A stretch of DNA of 53,527 nt, taken from Thermoproteota archaeon. GTDB lineage: Archaea > Korarchaeota > Korarchaeia > Korarchaeales > Korarchaeaceae. The notes below the pieces were generated by a model, which saw only the letters and a list, made by a program, of their open reading frames with translations, was not told where the DNA came from and searched no databases. Of this stretch, positions 24,432-33,993 are shown piece by piece (position 1 is the first letter of the stretch; each line of letters starts with the position of its first letter). Location of the stretch: assembly GCA_027491785.1 (NCBI GenBank), contig JAOZGJ010000026.1, positions 1 to 53,527 on the forward strand. Direction: 5' to 3'. The translations under genes were made by a program, and so were the position numbers.

Positions 24432-25214
24432 TTGCCTATAAAGGAGGGGGATATAGCCCTCCTGATTATTTATAGCAAGAAGGGAAGACCGAAGAAGTTT
24501 CTCATCAAGATAGAAAGGAAAAAGGTGTTACATACACATAAAGGCGCTATAGATATTGGCTCGTTAATAGGGAAAGACTGGGGTATAGTTACTAAGACTG
24601 CTAAGGGGACTCCCGTAGAGGTTCATAGGCCCACCCTAGCTGATATAGTGGAAAAGCTCGGTAGATCTACCCAGATAATATATCCAAAAGATTCAGGCTT
24701 TATCTTACTTAAATCTGGAATAAAGCCAGGAGATAAGGTCGTTGAAATAGGCACTGGCTCTGGGGCACTCACTCTAGTACTAGCAACGTTCTTAGGGCCT
24801 GAAGGGAAAATCTATAGCTATGATATAAGGGAAAAATCACTTAAGATGGCTGAACGAAATCTAAGTATGCTTGGGCTCTCTAATGTTGAGCTGAGGTTGA
24901 AAGATGCTAAGGAAGGAATAGACGAAAGTGATCTAGATGCTGTATTCATGGATATACCTGACCCTTGGGAGCTACTTCCTCTTATATACCCTAAATTAAA
25001 GCCAAATGGGATCTTTATATCTTTTGTGCCTTCCTGTGAGCAAATAAGCAAGGTAGCCTTAGCTGCTAAAGAAACCGGATTTAGCCTTATCGAAATACAT
25101 GAGATATTAGATAGAGAATTTGAGTGTAACGAAAAGAGAACAAGACCCTATCCAAGGATGATAGGGCATACTGGCTTCATAATAATTGGCAGGAAAATCA
25201 AGAGTTCCTCCTAA
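24432..25214 (+). CDS. trmI: tRNA (adenine-N1)-methyltransferase TrmI
   Basis: Methylates A58 (and A57 in some archaea) of the tRNA T loop. The 260-residue protein has a small N-terminal beta domain, then RSTQIIYPKDSGFILLKSGI, SAM motif I VVEIGTGSGALTLVLA (about 97-112), YSYDIREKSLKMAERNL and motif IV MDIPDPWELL (about 175-184), the Trm61/TrmI signature. The start is TTG at 24432, after GGAGGGATA. Its 3' end overlaps the convergent Zn-ribbon gene by 17 bp. Confidence 0.94.
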   Translation: MPIKEGDIALLIIYSKKGRPKKFLIKIERKKVLHTHKGAIDIGSLIGKDWGIVTKTAKGTPVEVHRPTLADIVEKLGRSTQIIYPKDSGFILLKSGIKPGDKVVEIGTGSGALTLVLATFLGPEGKIYSYDIREKSLKMAERNLSMLGLSNVELRLKDAKEGIDESDLDAVFMDIPDPWELLPLIYPKLKPNGIFISFVPSCEQISKVALAAKETGFSLIEIHEILDREFECNEKRTRPYPRMIGHTGFIIIGRKIKSSS

Positions 25215-25536
25215 CGGCTTTAAAGACAACTTCATATTCACCAGGTTCTATTTCAGCTATTGAGGCATCTTCCAACATAGTTTTCCCTAAATCGATTACC
25301 CACTCCCCGGGTGATACCTGCCTCAAAAAAGCCTCCCTAATTAGACTTTCATGAGATTCAAGTAGATAATCGTTATCTTTACCTCTCCTTTCCTTTGATG
25401 GCTCCTTTTCCCTTAAAACTAAGAATTCTAGATCTTTAGAGCCACATAATGGACAAGAATCTATCAGAGGATCGTCTGAGCCTTCTAAATCCTTAACATA
25501 TCCACAGGACTTACAGACTAAGAGGACCTTCAGCAA
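25198..25536 (-). CDS. zinc-ribbon protein, COG3364/OapC-like
   Basis: The 112-residue product has an N-terminal zinc ribbon (LVCKSCGY and SCPLCGS, two CxxC pairs about 22 apart) and a C-terminal beta-rich segment PGEWVIDLGKTMLEDASIAEI-EPGEYEVVF. The latter matches the tail pattern of archaeal COG3364 proteins that are encoded beside DUF2073 and Era-like GTPase genes. It is the last gene of that trio here, overlapping the preceding gene by 7 bp. The linkage is widespread in archaea; the function is not established. Confidence 0.72.
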   Translation of the reverse strand: MLKVLLVCKSCGYVKDLEGSDDPLIDSCPLCGSKDLEFLVLREKEPSKERRGKDNDYLLESHESLIREAFLRQVSPGEWVIDLGKTMLEDASIAEIEPGEYEVVFKAVRRNS

Positions 25537-25802
25537 AGCTTCCCACCTGATAGTAGAATCCCATTACCATGCTTACGCAATCTAATGCGCCCGTCATGTA
25601 TGAGAAAGAGATCCTTCTTTAGGATCTTCTCTACCTCAAATCCAGAAGATTCCCCTTCATGTCTAGATAGTAGACTCTCCATCGCTGAAATTACTGCCTC
25701 AGGATCGATGGATCTTGTTATTATTACATTACCATCCTCTAAAAAATTGATAACTTCTTGAACATTTTTCTTAGAGAACTCCTCTAGAAACAGGATGGTC
25801 AA
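25530..25802 (-). CDS. DUF2073-like small protein
   Basis: A 90-residue protein in the middle of the GTPase/Zn-ribbon trio. The segment NVIITRSIDPEAVISAMESLLS followed by SGFEVEKI resembles DUF2073, in which a strand, a helix beginning with PEEE-like residues and a GIEI-like strand occur in this order. It is shorter than usual members, so the assignment leans on position. Its start overlaps the GTPase stop by 4 bp (ATGA). It may be a regulator or partner of the GTPase. Confidence 0.6.
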   Translation of the reverse strand: MTILFLEEFSKKNVQEVINFLEDGNVIITRSIDPEAVISAMESLLSRHEGESSGFEVEKILKKDLFLIHDGRIRLRKHGNGILLSGGKLC

Positions 25803-26455
25803 CTGGCAGCCACCTCTATTATAGCGTCATACAACTTTTCCATGTTGTCCCCCCTTAAAGCAGATATCGGAACAACCTTATCTTCAATAAAGGCTTTCTC
25901 AACTCTTAACGGCTTGGAATACGGTAAATCTATCTTATTTGCAACTACTATATATGGAACATCTCTAGCCTTCAAGTTTCCTGCTATGACCCAATTAACC
26001 TGAGATGTAGGATCTTTGGTCGAATCTAATACAATGAGGGCTACATCAACGCGTTCCATCGATTTTATTGCCTCTATAACTCCTCTAGCTGCTTCTGCTG
26101 CCCTCTCCAAGGCCTCCTCCTTCTTAAAACCGTATCTGAGGAAACTTCTATACGTAATCCTTGTAGCGATTCCTGGTGTATCTATAACGTCCATTATGAG
26201 AGAAGAACCATTCTTAAGCTTTAAGGAGACATTCTCCATAATACTAACAGATCTTGTCTCGTGAGGTACTCTACTTACAGATCCTAGCTTCTCTCCCACG
26301 AAATCCATGCATATCCGGTTAGCTAGCGTAGTCTTGCCCGAATTAACGGGACCATATATTCCTAATACTATCTTCTTTTTCTTCTTGAATAGCTTGGAGA
26401 ATATTCTAGAGAGGAAACTGTTACCTTGATGGGGATAGACCAACTTAGCTAGCAT
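25799..26455 (-). CDS. Era-like GTPase of the archaeal GTPase/DUF2073/Zn-ribbon trio
   Basis: A 218-residue GTP-binding protein with G1 GIYGPVNSGKTTLA (about 32-45), G2-region ETRSVSIMENV, G3 VIDTPGIATRITYRSFLRYG (about 90-110), G4 VANKIDLPYS and G5 ISALRGD. An N-terminal basic stretch (FKKKKKIVL) could bind RNA or membrane. The YRSFLRYGFKKEEALERAAEAARGVIEA region after G3 is typical of this archaeal group. First gene of the trio, with TTTATATC upstream at 26481-26490 as promoter. Cellular role unknown. Confidence 0.85.
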   Translation of the reverse strand: MLAKLVYPHQGNSFLSRIFSKLFKKKKKIVLGIYGPVNSGKTTLANRICMDFVGEKLGSVSRVPHETRSVSIMENVSLKLKNGSSLIMDVIDTPGIATRITYRSFLRYGFKKEEALERAAEAARGVIEAIKSMERVDVALIVLDSTKDPTSQVNWVIAGNLKARDVPYIVVANKIDLPYSKPLRVEKAFIEDKVVPISALRGDNMEKLYDAIIEVAAS

Positions 26456-26532
26456 TTTCCCGTTTAAAAGGGGATTTCATCGATATAAAGGAAGATAACT
26501 AAATGTATTACATGATAAATACCCTGTTATAA

Positions 26533-27867
26533 CTAGCTCAATGTAATACGTTCTCCCAATTTTGGTATGTAAGTTCGGATACCTCTCTTCTCGAGTTTTC
26601 TCCTTAGTTGTATCATCTTATCGTATTCTCCATGCACTAGCATGACCTCCTTAAGCCCTTTTCCCCAAAGCTTTGATATGAAATTAATTAAATTTGGCTG
26701 GTCGGCATGAGCAGAGAAGTCAGCAAATTTTACATCGGCATCTATATGTATAGAAGAGCCGTCCGGTAGTTGTAAATCTCTCACTCCATCTAATAATAAC
26801 CGCCCTCTAGTACCTCTGACCTGATACCCTGTTAAGTATATCAAATTGCCTCTTTTTGTGCCATAATGCTTGAGATATGTCAAGACAGGTCCTCCCTGAA
26901 GCATACCAGATGTTGTGATAACTATAAAGGGTTCACTCAGCTCTAGGAGCTCATCTCTATTTCTTACCTCCTCTATAGCCCTATGATCAAATAGGCCCCT
27001 CTTACTCTCTCTAATCCTCCTTTGGAGTTCTGGTCTTAACCAAGACCAGTACATAGAATAAAATTTGGAAACTTCTCTTATCATACCGTCTACGAAGATC
27101 GGCACCTCTTGAAGAAAACCCGACTCTATATAATGGATCAATGTAAGTAAAACCTCCTGGGATCTTCCTAGCGCGAACGCTGGCACTATTACTACACCAC
27201 CCGATCCCAAGACTTTCTCTACATCTTCAACGAATTTTCTCTCTACCTTCTTTCTAGAAGGATGTATATCCTCATCACCTCCGTATGTGCTCTCTATTAT
27301 CAGATAGTCGACTTCTGGAAGGTTCATATCAGCTCCCCTTAGCGTCCTTGTATTTGTAGTGTTCAGATCTCCCGTATATAGCACGGATACACCCTTGGGA
27401 GACTTCAAATATATCATAGCCGAGCCAAGAACGTGGCCAGCATTAAAGGGAATTAACTTCCATCCATCGATAGGCTCCATGGCCAACCCAAATCTAATGG
27501 ACTTCTCCTTCCTCCTCAGTAGAGTTATATCGCTAGCATTATAAGGCTTAGCTTCATCTTCAGATACTAAATTTAAGTAATCTCTGAGCAGTATTTCCGA
27601 GATATCAACAGTAGGCGGTGTAGCAAATAAATCGCAATCCCATTTAGACAAAATCGCTGGCGCATATCCAGAATGATCTAAGTGGGCATGAGTGAGGATT
27701 AAAGCGGAAATTTCTCCCTCAGGATCTATAGGACACCTCTCTCTACCTTTACCTCCTAGATTAACCCCCGAGTCTAGGATTATCGAGCCACTATCATCCG
27801 ATATCTCAATGCTGGATCTACCCACTCCTCTAGCTCCTCCTAAGAAGCTTACCTTCACGTCAGCCAT
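26533..27867 (-). CDS. beta-CASP metallo-beta-lactamase RNase (aCPSF2-like)
   Basis: RNA-processing nuclease of 444 residues. Metal motifs: LILTHAHLDHSGYAP (about 55-69), GHVLGSAMIYL, YTGDLNT, and in the C-terminal part SAHADQPNL and VHGEYDKM. The beta-CASP insertion has ESTYGGDEDIHPSR, PAFALGRSQEVLLTL and ITTSGMLQGGP. No N-terminal KH domains are present, so it is the aCPSF2-like group rather than aCPSF1. Its ATG overlaps the purB stop by 8 bp. Endo- or exonuclease specificity cannot be told from sequence. Confidence 0.92.
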   Translation of the reverse strand: MADVKVSFLGGARGVGRSSIEISDDSGSIILDSGVNLGGKGRERCPIDPEGEISALILTHAHLDHSGYAPAILSKWDCDLFATPPTVDISEILLRDYLNLVSEDEAKPYNASDITLLRRKEKSIRFGLAMEPIDGWKLIPFNAGHVLGSAMIYLKSPKGVSVLYTGDLNTTNTRTLRGADMNLPEVDYLIIESTYGGDEDIHPSRKKVERKFVEDVEKVLGSGGVVIVPAFALGRSQEVLLTLIHYIESGFLQEVPIFVDGMIREVSKFYSMYWSWLRPELQRRIRESKRGLFDHRAIEEVRNRDELLELSEPFIVITTSGMLQGGPVLTYLKHYGTKRGNLIYLTGYQVRGTRGRLLLDGVRDLQLPDGSSIHIDADVKFADFSAHADQPNLINFISKLWGKGLKEVMLVHGEYDKMIQLRRKLEKRGIRTYIPKLGERITLS

Positions 27868-29233
27868 AGCTGCGTGCCTCCTTCAGGAACTCTCTAGCTC
27901 TGTAGAACTCTTCCCTAGCAAGATCTTCTCCTACTCCTATGTAGCTGGACGGATCCAAAAGGTCCTTTAGCTCATTAGGTGACAGTACATTTCTAACAGA
28001 TTTGTCTTCTATGGCAATTTCAAATATGCTTTTCCCTGTAGAATAGGATCTCATAGATAATTTTCTTACAATTTCGTGGGCGGTTTGCCTACCTACCCCC
28101 TTCTTTACAAGGGCTATCATTAGCCTCTCGCTCAAGGTTAGATCCCTGTATCTCTCTAAATTTTCCTTTATTCTATCTCTATTTATTCTTAAATTCTCTA
28201 TAACATCTGATAATGTAACAATCTGTTCCTCTAGAAGGAGAAAGGCCTCAGGTAGGAAGCATCTCTCTGCTGAACTATTGGTTAAATCTCGCTCATGCTC
28301 GAGAACTATGTTTTCGAGTGCCGCTACGACGAGAGACCTCATTATTCTAGCCAAGCCACATACCTTCTCACTTTTTATAGGATTTCTCTTATGGGGCATA
28401 GTGCTAGATCCAACCTGGCTGGTCTCTTCAAAGTACTCTTCTAATTCTCCTATCTCTGTTCTGTGGAGATTTCTTATTTCATTACCTATATTATCTAGAG
28501 CTGATGAATAGAGGGACATCGTAGATATTAGGTAAGCTAATCTATCTCTAGGGACAATCTGAGTTGATATTTCCGCTTGCTTCAATCCTAATTCCTTTAA
28601 AACCTCTTGTTGTAACATTATGGGATTATCGACGCCAAGTTCGACAAGAGCAGCCATAGTTCCAACTGCTCCACTGATCTTGCCCACGGAAGCATCTTCT
28701 AAGGCAAGAAGCATCCTCTCTGCAGATCTCCTAACTAAATAAGACCAGAGGGCAAACTTTAAGGAGAGAGGTATTGGATCAGCAATCACACCATGTGTTC
28801 TTCCTAGGGCAGTAATGCCTACAGCTTCCTCCCCTCTACTAATTATGGCATTAAGAAGACGGATAGATCTCTTCATAATTAGGCGACCAGCCATTTTTAT
28901 TTGGAGAGCCATTGCGGTATCTAGGATATCGTTCGAGGTAACTCCCAGATGAACATATCCTCCATAAGTACCCGATTTTCTAGCTAGAACTTTCACAAGA
29001 GCCATCGTTTCATGCTTTGTTTTTTCTTCTTCTTCCTTAACTTCCCTGTATGTAATCTCATTAGAAGCCCTCTCGATAGCATCGGCAGCTTCTTGCGGTA
29101 TTATATGGTACTTCGCTTGAACTTTAGCAAGGGCAGCCTCCACTCTAGCCATTAGGCGTATCTTATTTTCCGGTTCGAATATCTTTCTCATCTCCATAGA
29201 GCCATATCTATAATCAATTGGATGTACTTGCAT
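27860..29233 (-). CDS. purB: adenylosuccinate lyase
   Basis: Acts twice in purine synthesis: on SAICAR and on adenylosuccinate. The 457-residue protein has the superfamily signature GSSTMPHKRNPIKSEKV (about 272-288), the substrate region HLGVTSNDILDTAMALQ (about 96-112) and LGRTHGVIADPIPLSLKFA with the catalytic His. Length is normal. It overlaps hel308 at its start by 20 bp and the beta-CASP gene at its end, within a tightly packed minus-strand run from 33.9 to 26.5 kb. Confidence 0.97.
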   Translation of the reverse strand: MQVHPIDYRYGSMEMRKIFEPENKIRLMARVEAALAKVQAKYHIIPQEAADAIERASNEITYREVKEEEEKTKHETMALVKVLARKSGTYGGYVHLGVTSNDILDTAMALQIKMAGRLIMKRSIRLLNAIISRGEEAVGITALGRTHGVIADPIPLSLKFALWSYLVRRSAERMLLALEDASVGKISGAVGTMAALVELGVDNPIMLQQEVLKELGLKQAEISTQIVPRDRLAYLISTMSLYSSALDNIGNEIRNLHRTEIGELEEYFEETSQVGSSTMPHKRNPIKSEKVCGLARIMRSLVVAALENIVLEHERDLTNSSAERCFLPEAFLLLEEQIVTLSDVIENLRINRDRIKENLERYRDLTLSERLMIALVKKGVGRQTAHEIVRKLSMRSYSTGKSIFEIAIEDKSVRNVLSPNELKDLLDPSSYIGVGEDLAREEFYRAREFLKEARSYG

Positions 29234-31328
29234 GATAGACAGACCTCGCCTGGTCGATCAACTCCTTAGATAACTTCTTCCCAATTCCGGGAAGCTTCTC
29301 CAGATCTTCTGAGGTGGATAAAGCTATATCTTTAACGGTTCTATATCCTCTATCATACAGTATTTTAGCTCTAATTCTACCAATCCCCTTAAGCGATACG
29401 AGGGGAAGTAACTCCTCTGGTACACCATATCTCATTCTCATGGATATTTTCCTTAACCAATCAGATATCTTATGTTTACCGAGAAGCCTGACTATCTCAG
29501 AATACGCATAGCAGAGCCAGGTAGCTGTTTCTGATAGCCCTCTCAGATCGCCAGGTTCTACTCCTAATTTCTCCTCTATTTCCCCTTCACTAACTCCAGA
29601 GATCCACATATTAAGGGAGAGAGCAGCTTTAGTCACTTGGAGAAGCTCAGGAAGAGATGATATGGGGGCCTCTTCTAGGGGGATAAGCATTTCTATCTCT
29701 TCTGCTGCCTCTTCAAGTATAGATCGCCTTCCCCTCAGCATTGATACTCTGGGCATGTCGGGCAACATGGCAATCAATTGCAATACAGGGAGGTCTAATG
29801 CCTCTGAGCGATTGAATCTTCTTTCCAGCTCATCCACCGATTGAATCATAATATATGCGGAAGATGGATCCACATAAAGCTCAGATACTCTTTTGCCTAT
29901 AGAAGTAGCCCTATACCCGGCTCTGTCTTCGATAAGGAAGCCTTCCTCCTCTAGAGAAGAGAGGACATATGGAAGAGATCTCTCTAAAATTCTTCTCCCC
30001 CCCTGTACAAATAGAAGCGTCTTCTGAAATATTTTATATAGATCGTCCTTACCCATGTATCCTTGAGATGAGATCAGGGCCAATACATGGTTTCTCAATT
30101 GGGATATGTCGTAAAGAGAAGAAGAGATAGGTTCCGGTTCTGAAGAGAGATACCTCTTAAATACCATGTTAACATCTCTTTCGCTATTTACAATTATGAA
30201 CGCTTCTCCATACCTATCATATCTAGGCCTACCTGCCCGGCCTGCCATCTGCCAAAATTCCATAACAGAGATAGGGACAATCCTCCCAACGGTTCTGTCA
30301 TATCTCATGTAGGAGCTTATAATGACCGTTCTAGCTGGTAGGTTAACGCCGGCTGCTAAGGTAGGTGTAGCGGTTATTATCCTCAAATCCCCTCTCTTGA
30401 ATGAGCTCTCTATAACCTTACGTAGCTCAAATGGGAGACCTGCATGGTGAAATGCGACTCCTCTTCTTATAACAGATGCGAGTCTATCAATTAACTTAGA
30501 GGAGGAATAAGCAGATAGCTTTAAAACATCCACAAGATCTTCAAGTTCTCTTCCCTTTAAATTAAGCTTCTTAGCTAGCTTCTCAGCCCATGAAACAGCA
30601 TCTGCCCTCCTATTATAGAAAACTATAACCTGTCCTCCCGACCTCAAGCTTCTCTCCACTAAGGGAAGAACCCCTCTGCCTGAAAGAGGTTCTGTTGTTC
30701 CATCCCGATATATAAGCGTCCCATCGAAAAACATACCCGCTCTTAAGGGAACCGGTCGCCAATCTACCCGTATGGGCTTAGCATCTAACCATTTAGATAT
30801 CTCGTCCAAGTTAGTTATGGTAGCACTTAGAGCTACTCTCCTAGCGTATTTATTATTATACAAGAACTTAGAAACGGCCATCTCTAATGTAGGGCCTCTG
30901 TGAGGATCACCCACATAGTGGACCTCATCTAATACTAGTAAAGAGATCTCGGATAACCAAGAGGATCTATGTCTCTGGACGGAGTCAAACTTCTCATAGG
31001 TCATGATGACTAGATCATATTCTCTCAATGGCTCCTCCGAGGAATCGTAATCTCCGATAGATATTCTAACCTTCCATTCATCGAATATATGGGAAAACTC
31101 CTCATATTTTTCGTAGGCTAAGGATCTTAAGGGAGCTAGATAGAGAACTTTCCCTCCATTTTCTAGTTCCTCATTCATTATCATCTCGGCAGCGAGAGTT
31201 TTACCTGACGCTGTAGGTGCCGCTAGGACGAAGCTTCCCTTCTCAAGGAGTCCCTGTTCTATTATAACTCGTTGAGTTGGATAAAGACTATTTACACCAG
31301 CTCTTTTCAATAGGACATCTAAATTCAT
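29214..31328 (-). CDS. hel308: Hel308 DNA helicase
   Basis: Ski2-like 3'-5' helicase that remodels stalled replication forks. The 704-residue protein shows Q-motif YPTQRVIIEQG, motif I AAPTASGKTLAAEM (about 37-50), motif II LDEVHYVGD, motif III ALSATITN, motif IV region VIVFYNRRADAVSWA, motif V TPTLAAGVNLPARTVI and motif VI QMAGRAGRPRYD. A winged-helix and ratchet domain follow, and the end has helix-hairpin-helix LVSLKGIGRIRAKILYDRG and LEKLPGIGKKLSKEL. It lies four bases after the mcm stop, linking fork repair to replication. Confidence 0.96.
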   Translation of the reverse strand: MNLDVLLKRAGVNSLYPTQRVIIEQGLLEKGSFVLAAPTASGKTLAAEMIMNEELENGGKVLYLAPLRSLAYEKYEEFSHIFDEWKVRISIGDYDSSEEPLREYDLVIMTYEKFDSVQRHRSSWLSEISLLVLDEVHYVGDPHRGPTLEMAVSKFLYNNKYARRVALSATITNLDEISKWLDAKPIRVDWRPVPLRAGMFFDGTLIYRDGTTEPLSGRGVLPLVERSLRSGGQVIVFYNRRADAVSWAEKLAKKLNLKGRELEDLVDVLKLSAYSSSKLIDRLASVIRRGVAFHHAGLPFELRKVIESSFKRGDLRIITATPTLAAGVNLPARTVIISSYMRYDRTVGRIVPISVMEFWQMAGRAGRPRYDRYGEAFIIVNSERDVNMVFKRYLSSEPEPISSSLYDISQLRNHVLALISSQGYMGKDDLYKIFQKTLLFVQGGRRILERSLPYVLSSLEEEGFLIEDRAGYRATSIGKRVSELYVDPSSAYIMIQSVDELERRFNRSEALDLPVLQLIAMLPDMPRVSMLRGRRSILEEAAEEIEMLIPLEEAPISSLPELLQVTKAALSLNMWISGVSEGEIEEKLGVEPGDLRGLSETATWLCYAYSEIVRLLGKHKISDWLRKISMRMRYGVPEELLPLVSLKGIGRIRAKILYDRGYRTVKDIALSTSEDLEKLPGIGKKLSKELIDQARSVYHASTSN

Positions 31329-31332
31329 TGTT

Positions 31333-33480
31333 TCATCCTTCTAATAGCCTTATCTTGCCACCAGGAGGGAATATTATCAAGCCATCCTCATTCAGTTTTC
31401 TAAGTATGTCCTCTATTACATATTCCTTATGCTCCAAATGCAACTTCTCCGCAGCTTTCTTTACCACTACCTCACGATCTATAATGCCATCCTCGGATTC
31501 TGATGCTAAATCTCTTATTATCTGATAGACAATCTCTCTTCTCTTTACAGCCGGAAAAGATACACCTGTCATTAATCCGGTAATATCCAGCATCCCTGAA
31601 ACCACATCATAACTAGCGCCCTCAAGCATTATCTTAACTAACTGGATTGCCCTCTCTGCGTCCTCTTCGGTGACCTCCTTTCTGAGATACATCCTCGCTC
31701 TTGCCTCACTTAATCTTATTAGGGCCTCTAATTGTCTCGGAGTTATTGCTATGGTCTCAAACATGGGCTCCCTCTCGTCTTCGCTACCCATGCCCGATTT
31801 CCTCATCTCAACATAAAATTCCTTAATTTTCCTTGCGGCTCCTTCCGTGAGGACAGGATCTATGTTCTGCCTCGCATAAGCGATATACTTCTTTAGCAAG
31901 GAAGGATCTATTGGGGGCTTTGCCTCAGGGTTTCTCCCCATCCTAGTGACTAAAATATGCTCTGCTACCATATTATCAGCTTCTGGCCTTGGTCTATCCT
32001 TCATTATGAAAACTAAGTCAAACCTAGATAGGATCGTTGGAGGTAGATTTATGTTCTCTGCTATCGATACGTAATCATCATACCTACCCTTTTTTGGATT
32101 GGCCGCAGCTATTATCGTAGTCCTTGCATTTAAAGTAGCGACTATACCAGCCTTAGCTATAGATATGGTCTGCTGTTCCATGGCTTCGTGTATTGACCTT
32201 CTATCATCCTCATTCATCTTATCAAACTCGTCTATACACGCTACGCCTCTATCCGCTAGCACCAGTGCCCCTGCCTCAAGAGTCCACCCACCAGTCGTAG
32301 AATCCCTTACAACTGCTGCTGTCAGACCAGCAGCAGTTGATCCCTTACCAGTTGTATATAGGCCCCGTGGAGCCAACTGCGAGGTATATTTCAATAGCTG
32401 GCTCTTAGCTACACCTGGATCTCCGACCATGAGTATGTTTATCTCACCCCTGACCTTGGAACCATCTGGTAGGAACTTAGTGCTTCCTCCGAAGAGGGCA
32501 TAAGCTATTGCCCTCTTAACTTCTATCCAGCCGAATATGGATGGGGCAATGGACTTAACTATGAGATCCTCTAACTCGCCTTTTGAGGATAGCTTCCATA
32601 TTTTTTCTTCATCCTCCGGTGTTATTTCAAGTCTCTCATACACCCTGTTCGGAACATCTACGTGGATCACCTCTAGATATCTCCTATAAATTGGTCCTTC
32701 ACTCCCTCTTTCCTCTCTCTTAGCTGGCCTTATTCTTATTATACCCGTAATCTTCACTCTATCTCCCGGCTTTACTTCATCTACTAGGTCATCTAGTAAT
32801 ATTCCATCTATATGCTCAGGCATCATACCTGGGGGAAGGTCTTCAGGCCTCTCTTGGATTCTCACTGATCTCCAGCGCACAAATTCACTTAATTCGTGAT
32901 CAAATTTCATTGGAGAATTACATTCAGGACACCTTTCTGGAGGTCTGAATCTTCCACCTATTATGTCAACGCTCTCTATCCTACCACATTCAGGATTTGT
33001 ACAGACGAAAACAGCTTTAACCAACTTATCGTATATAGCGGAGACTCTAGTTATTATACCCCCTATTTCAACGAGTCGACCTATTGAGAACTTAGTTACG
33101 TCCCTCAGAGAAGTCTTTGTTGGTATATTGTAGAACCTGAGGTGAAATCTACCCTCGCTATATACCCTTAGCCTATCTTCTCTGATAAGATCTCCCAATA
33201 GATCATTAACTAGATCCTTTAGGGCAAGGGAGCCTGCCTTCATGTGAATCGATGGATGTATTATTATATCCTCTGCTATCTCCCTGAATTCAGGATTAAA
33301 ATTGTATATATGCTCCCAGTTTATGTTCAACGAGTTTCTCTGATCTTCTATCATTTGTCCTAGAGATTTTCTGTAAATAGGTTCTCCAGAGTCATCAACA
33401 TAGAACTGTATGAATTCCTTATACCTCTCTGAAAGCTCATCTAAGTCCAATAGAGGCGCTCTCTCAGCCATTACCCTCAT
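31333..33480 (-). CDS. mcm: MCM replicative helicase
   Basis: Replicative DNA helicase of 715 residues. The N-terminal domain has a zinc site CTNPECG...CPECN (about 165-200). The AAA+ core has Walker A MVGDPGVAKSQLLKY (about 350-364), helix-2 insert region GKGSTAAGLTAAVVRD, Walker B ACIDEFDKMNEDDR, sensor 1 IAAANPKKGRYD and arginine finger LSRFDLVF. A C-terminal winged helix ends the protein. It overlaps gins23 by 17 bp; this gins23-mcm order is known from Sulfolobales. Confidence 0.98.
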   Translation of the reverse strand: MRVMAERAPLLDLDELSERYKEFIQFYVDDSGEPIYRKSLGQMIEDQRNSLNINWEHIYNFNPEFREIAEDIIIHPSIHMKAGSLALKDLVNDLLGDLIREDRLRVYSEGRFHLRFYNIPTKTSLRDVTKFSIGRLVEIGGIITRVSAIYDKLVKAVFVCTNPECGRIESVDIIGGRFRPPERCPECNSPMKFDHELSEFVRWRSVRIQERPEDLPPGMMPEHIDGILLDDLVDEVKPGDRVKITGIIRIRPAKREERGSEGPIYRRYLEVIHVDVPNRVYERLEITPEDEEKIWKLSSKGELEDLIVKSIAPSIFGWIEVKRAIAYALFGGSTKFLPDGSKVRGEINILMVGDPGVAKSQLLKYTSQLAPRGLYTTGKGSTAAGLTAAVVRDSTTGGWTLEAGALVLADRGVACIDEFDKMNEDDRRSIHEAMEQQTISIAKAGIVATLNARTTIIAAANPKKGRYDDYVSIAENINLPPTILSRFDLVFIMKDRPRPEADNMVAEHILVTRMGRNPEAKPPIDPSLLKKYIAYARQNIDPVLTEGAARKIKEFYVEMRKSGMGSEDEREPMFETIAITPRQLEALIRLSEARARMYLRKEVTEEDAERAIQLVKIMLEGASYDVVSGMLDITGLMTGVSFPAVKRREIVYQIIRDLASESEDGIIDREVVVKKAAEKLHLEHKEYVIEDILRKLNEDGLIIFPPGGKIRLLEG

Positions 33481-33952
33481 CCCTTATCTCTAGAAAGGCA
33501 TTCATCCACTCATCTAGCACTAGCTTTAGTGCGTTATAAAGGATGAGCTCTTCTAAAAGTAAATTTTTTGGAGATTTGTTCGTTTTCAGGGCGAGAGAGG
33601 TCCTAATGTAGTTCAATATCTTACTTATCCTCCTGTTTATTAAGGCTAGGGAATCCCTCCTAATTAGGGAATCTTCCGGTGTCGACTTTAAAATTTCTCT
33701 AATTAGGGAGTATGTATGAGGAGGGAGCTCCAAGGGGGTTATTGAAACTCTTTCCTTGTAATAAAGCTCACTAATAACCTTTGGATTTTCATCTTTCTTA
33801 GATACGAATCCCTCTCTCTCTAATTCATCTGCTAACCACTTAGGTACCTCTGCTTCAACTCCTTTAAATAATCTTATATCGATTCTCTCTAAATCTATAT
33901 CTCTTTTAGGTATTACCTTGACATAATGAAGTTTCTCTAACGTTCTAGCCAT
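33464..33952 (-). CDS. gins23: GINS complex subunit Gins23
   Basis: Component of the CMG-like replicative helicase. The small beta domain (VKVIPKRDIDLERIDIRLF, EAEVPKWLADELEREGFV) comes first and the helical A domain (about 80-160) second, the order of Gins23 rather than Gins51. ATG at 33952 gives 162 residues; an in-frame GTG at 33976 would add eight residues but would lie in the AT-rich promoter shared with nadK. Overlap with mcm indicates coexpression. Confidence 0.88.
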   Translation of the reverse strand: MARTLEKLHYVKVIPKRDIDLERIDIRLFKGVEAEVPKWLADELEREGFVSKKDENPKVISELYYKERVSITPLELPPHTYSLIREILKSTPEDSLIRRDSLALINRRISKILNYIRTSLALKTNKSPKNLLLEELILYNALKLVLDEWMNAFLEIRDEGNG

Positions 33953-33993
33953 TCTTCTAGATATCAATATAAACACCTTAAGTAAGGGAAAGC

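Noticed and set aside
33953-33976. GTG start adding eight residues to Gins23
   Set aside because: The bases form the AT-rich promoter shared with nadK, and Gins23 usually starts shortly before the first beta strand; not fully excluded.
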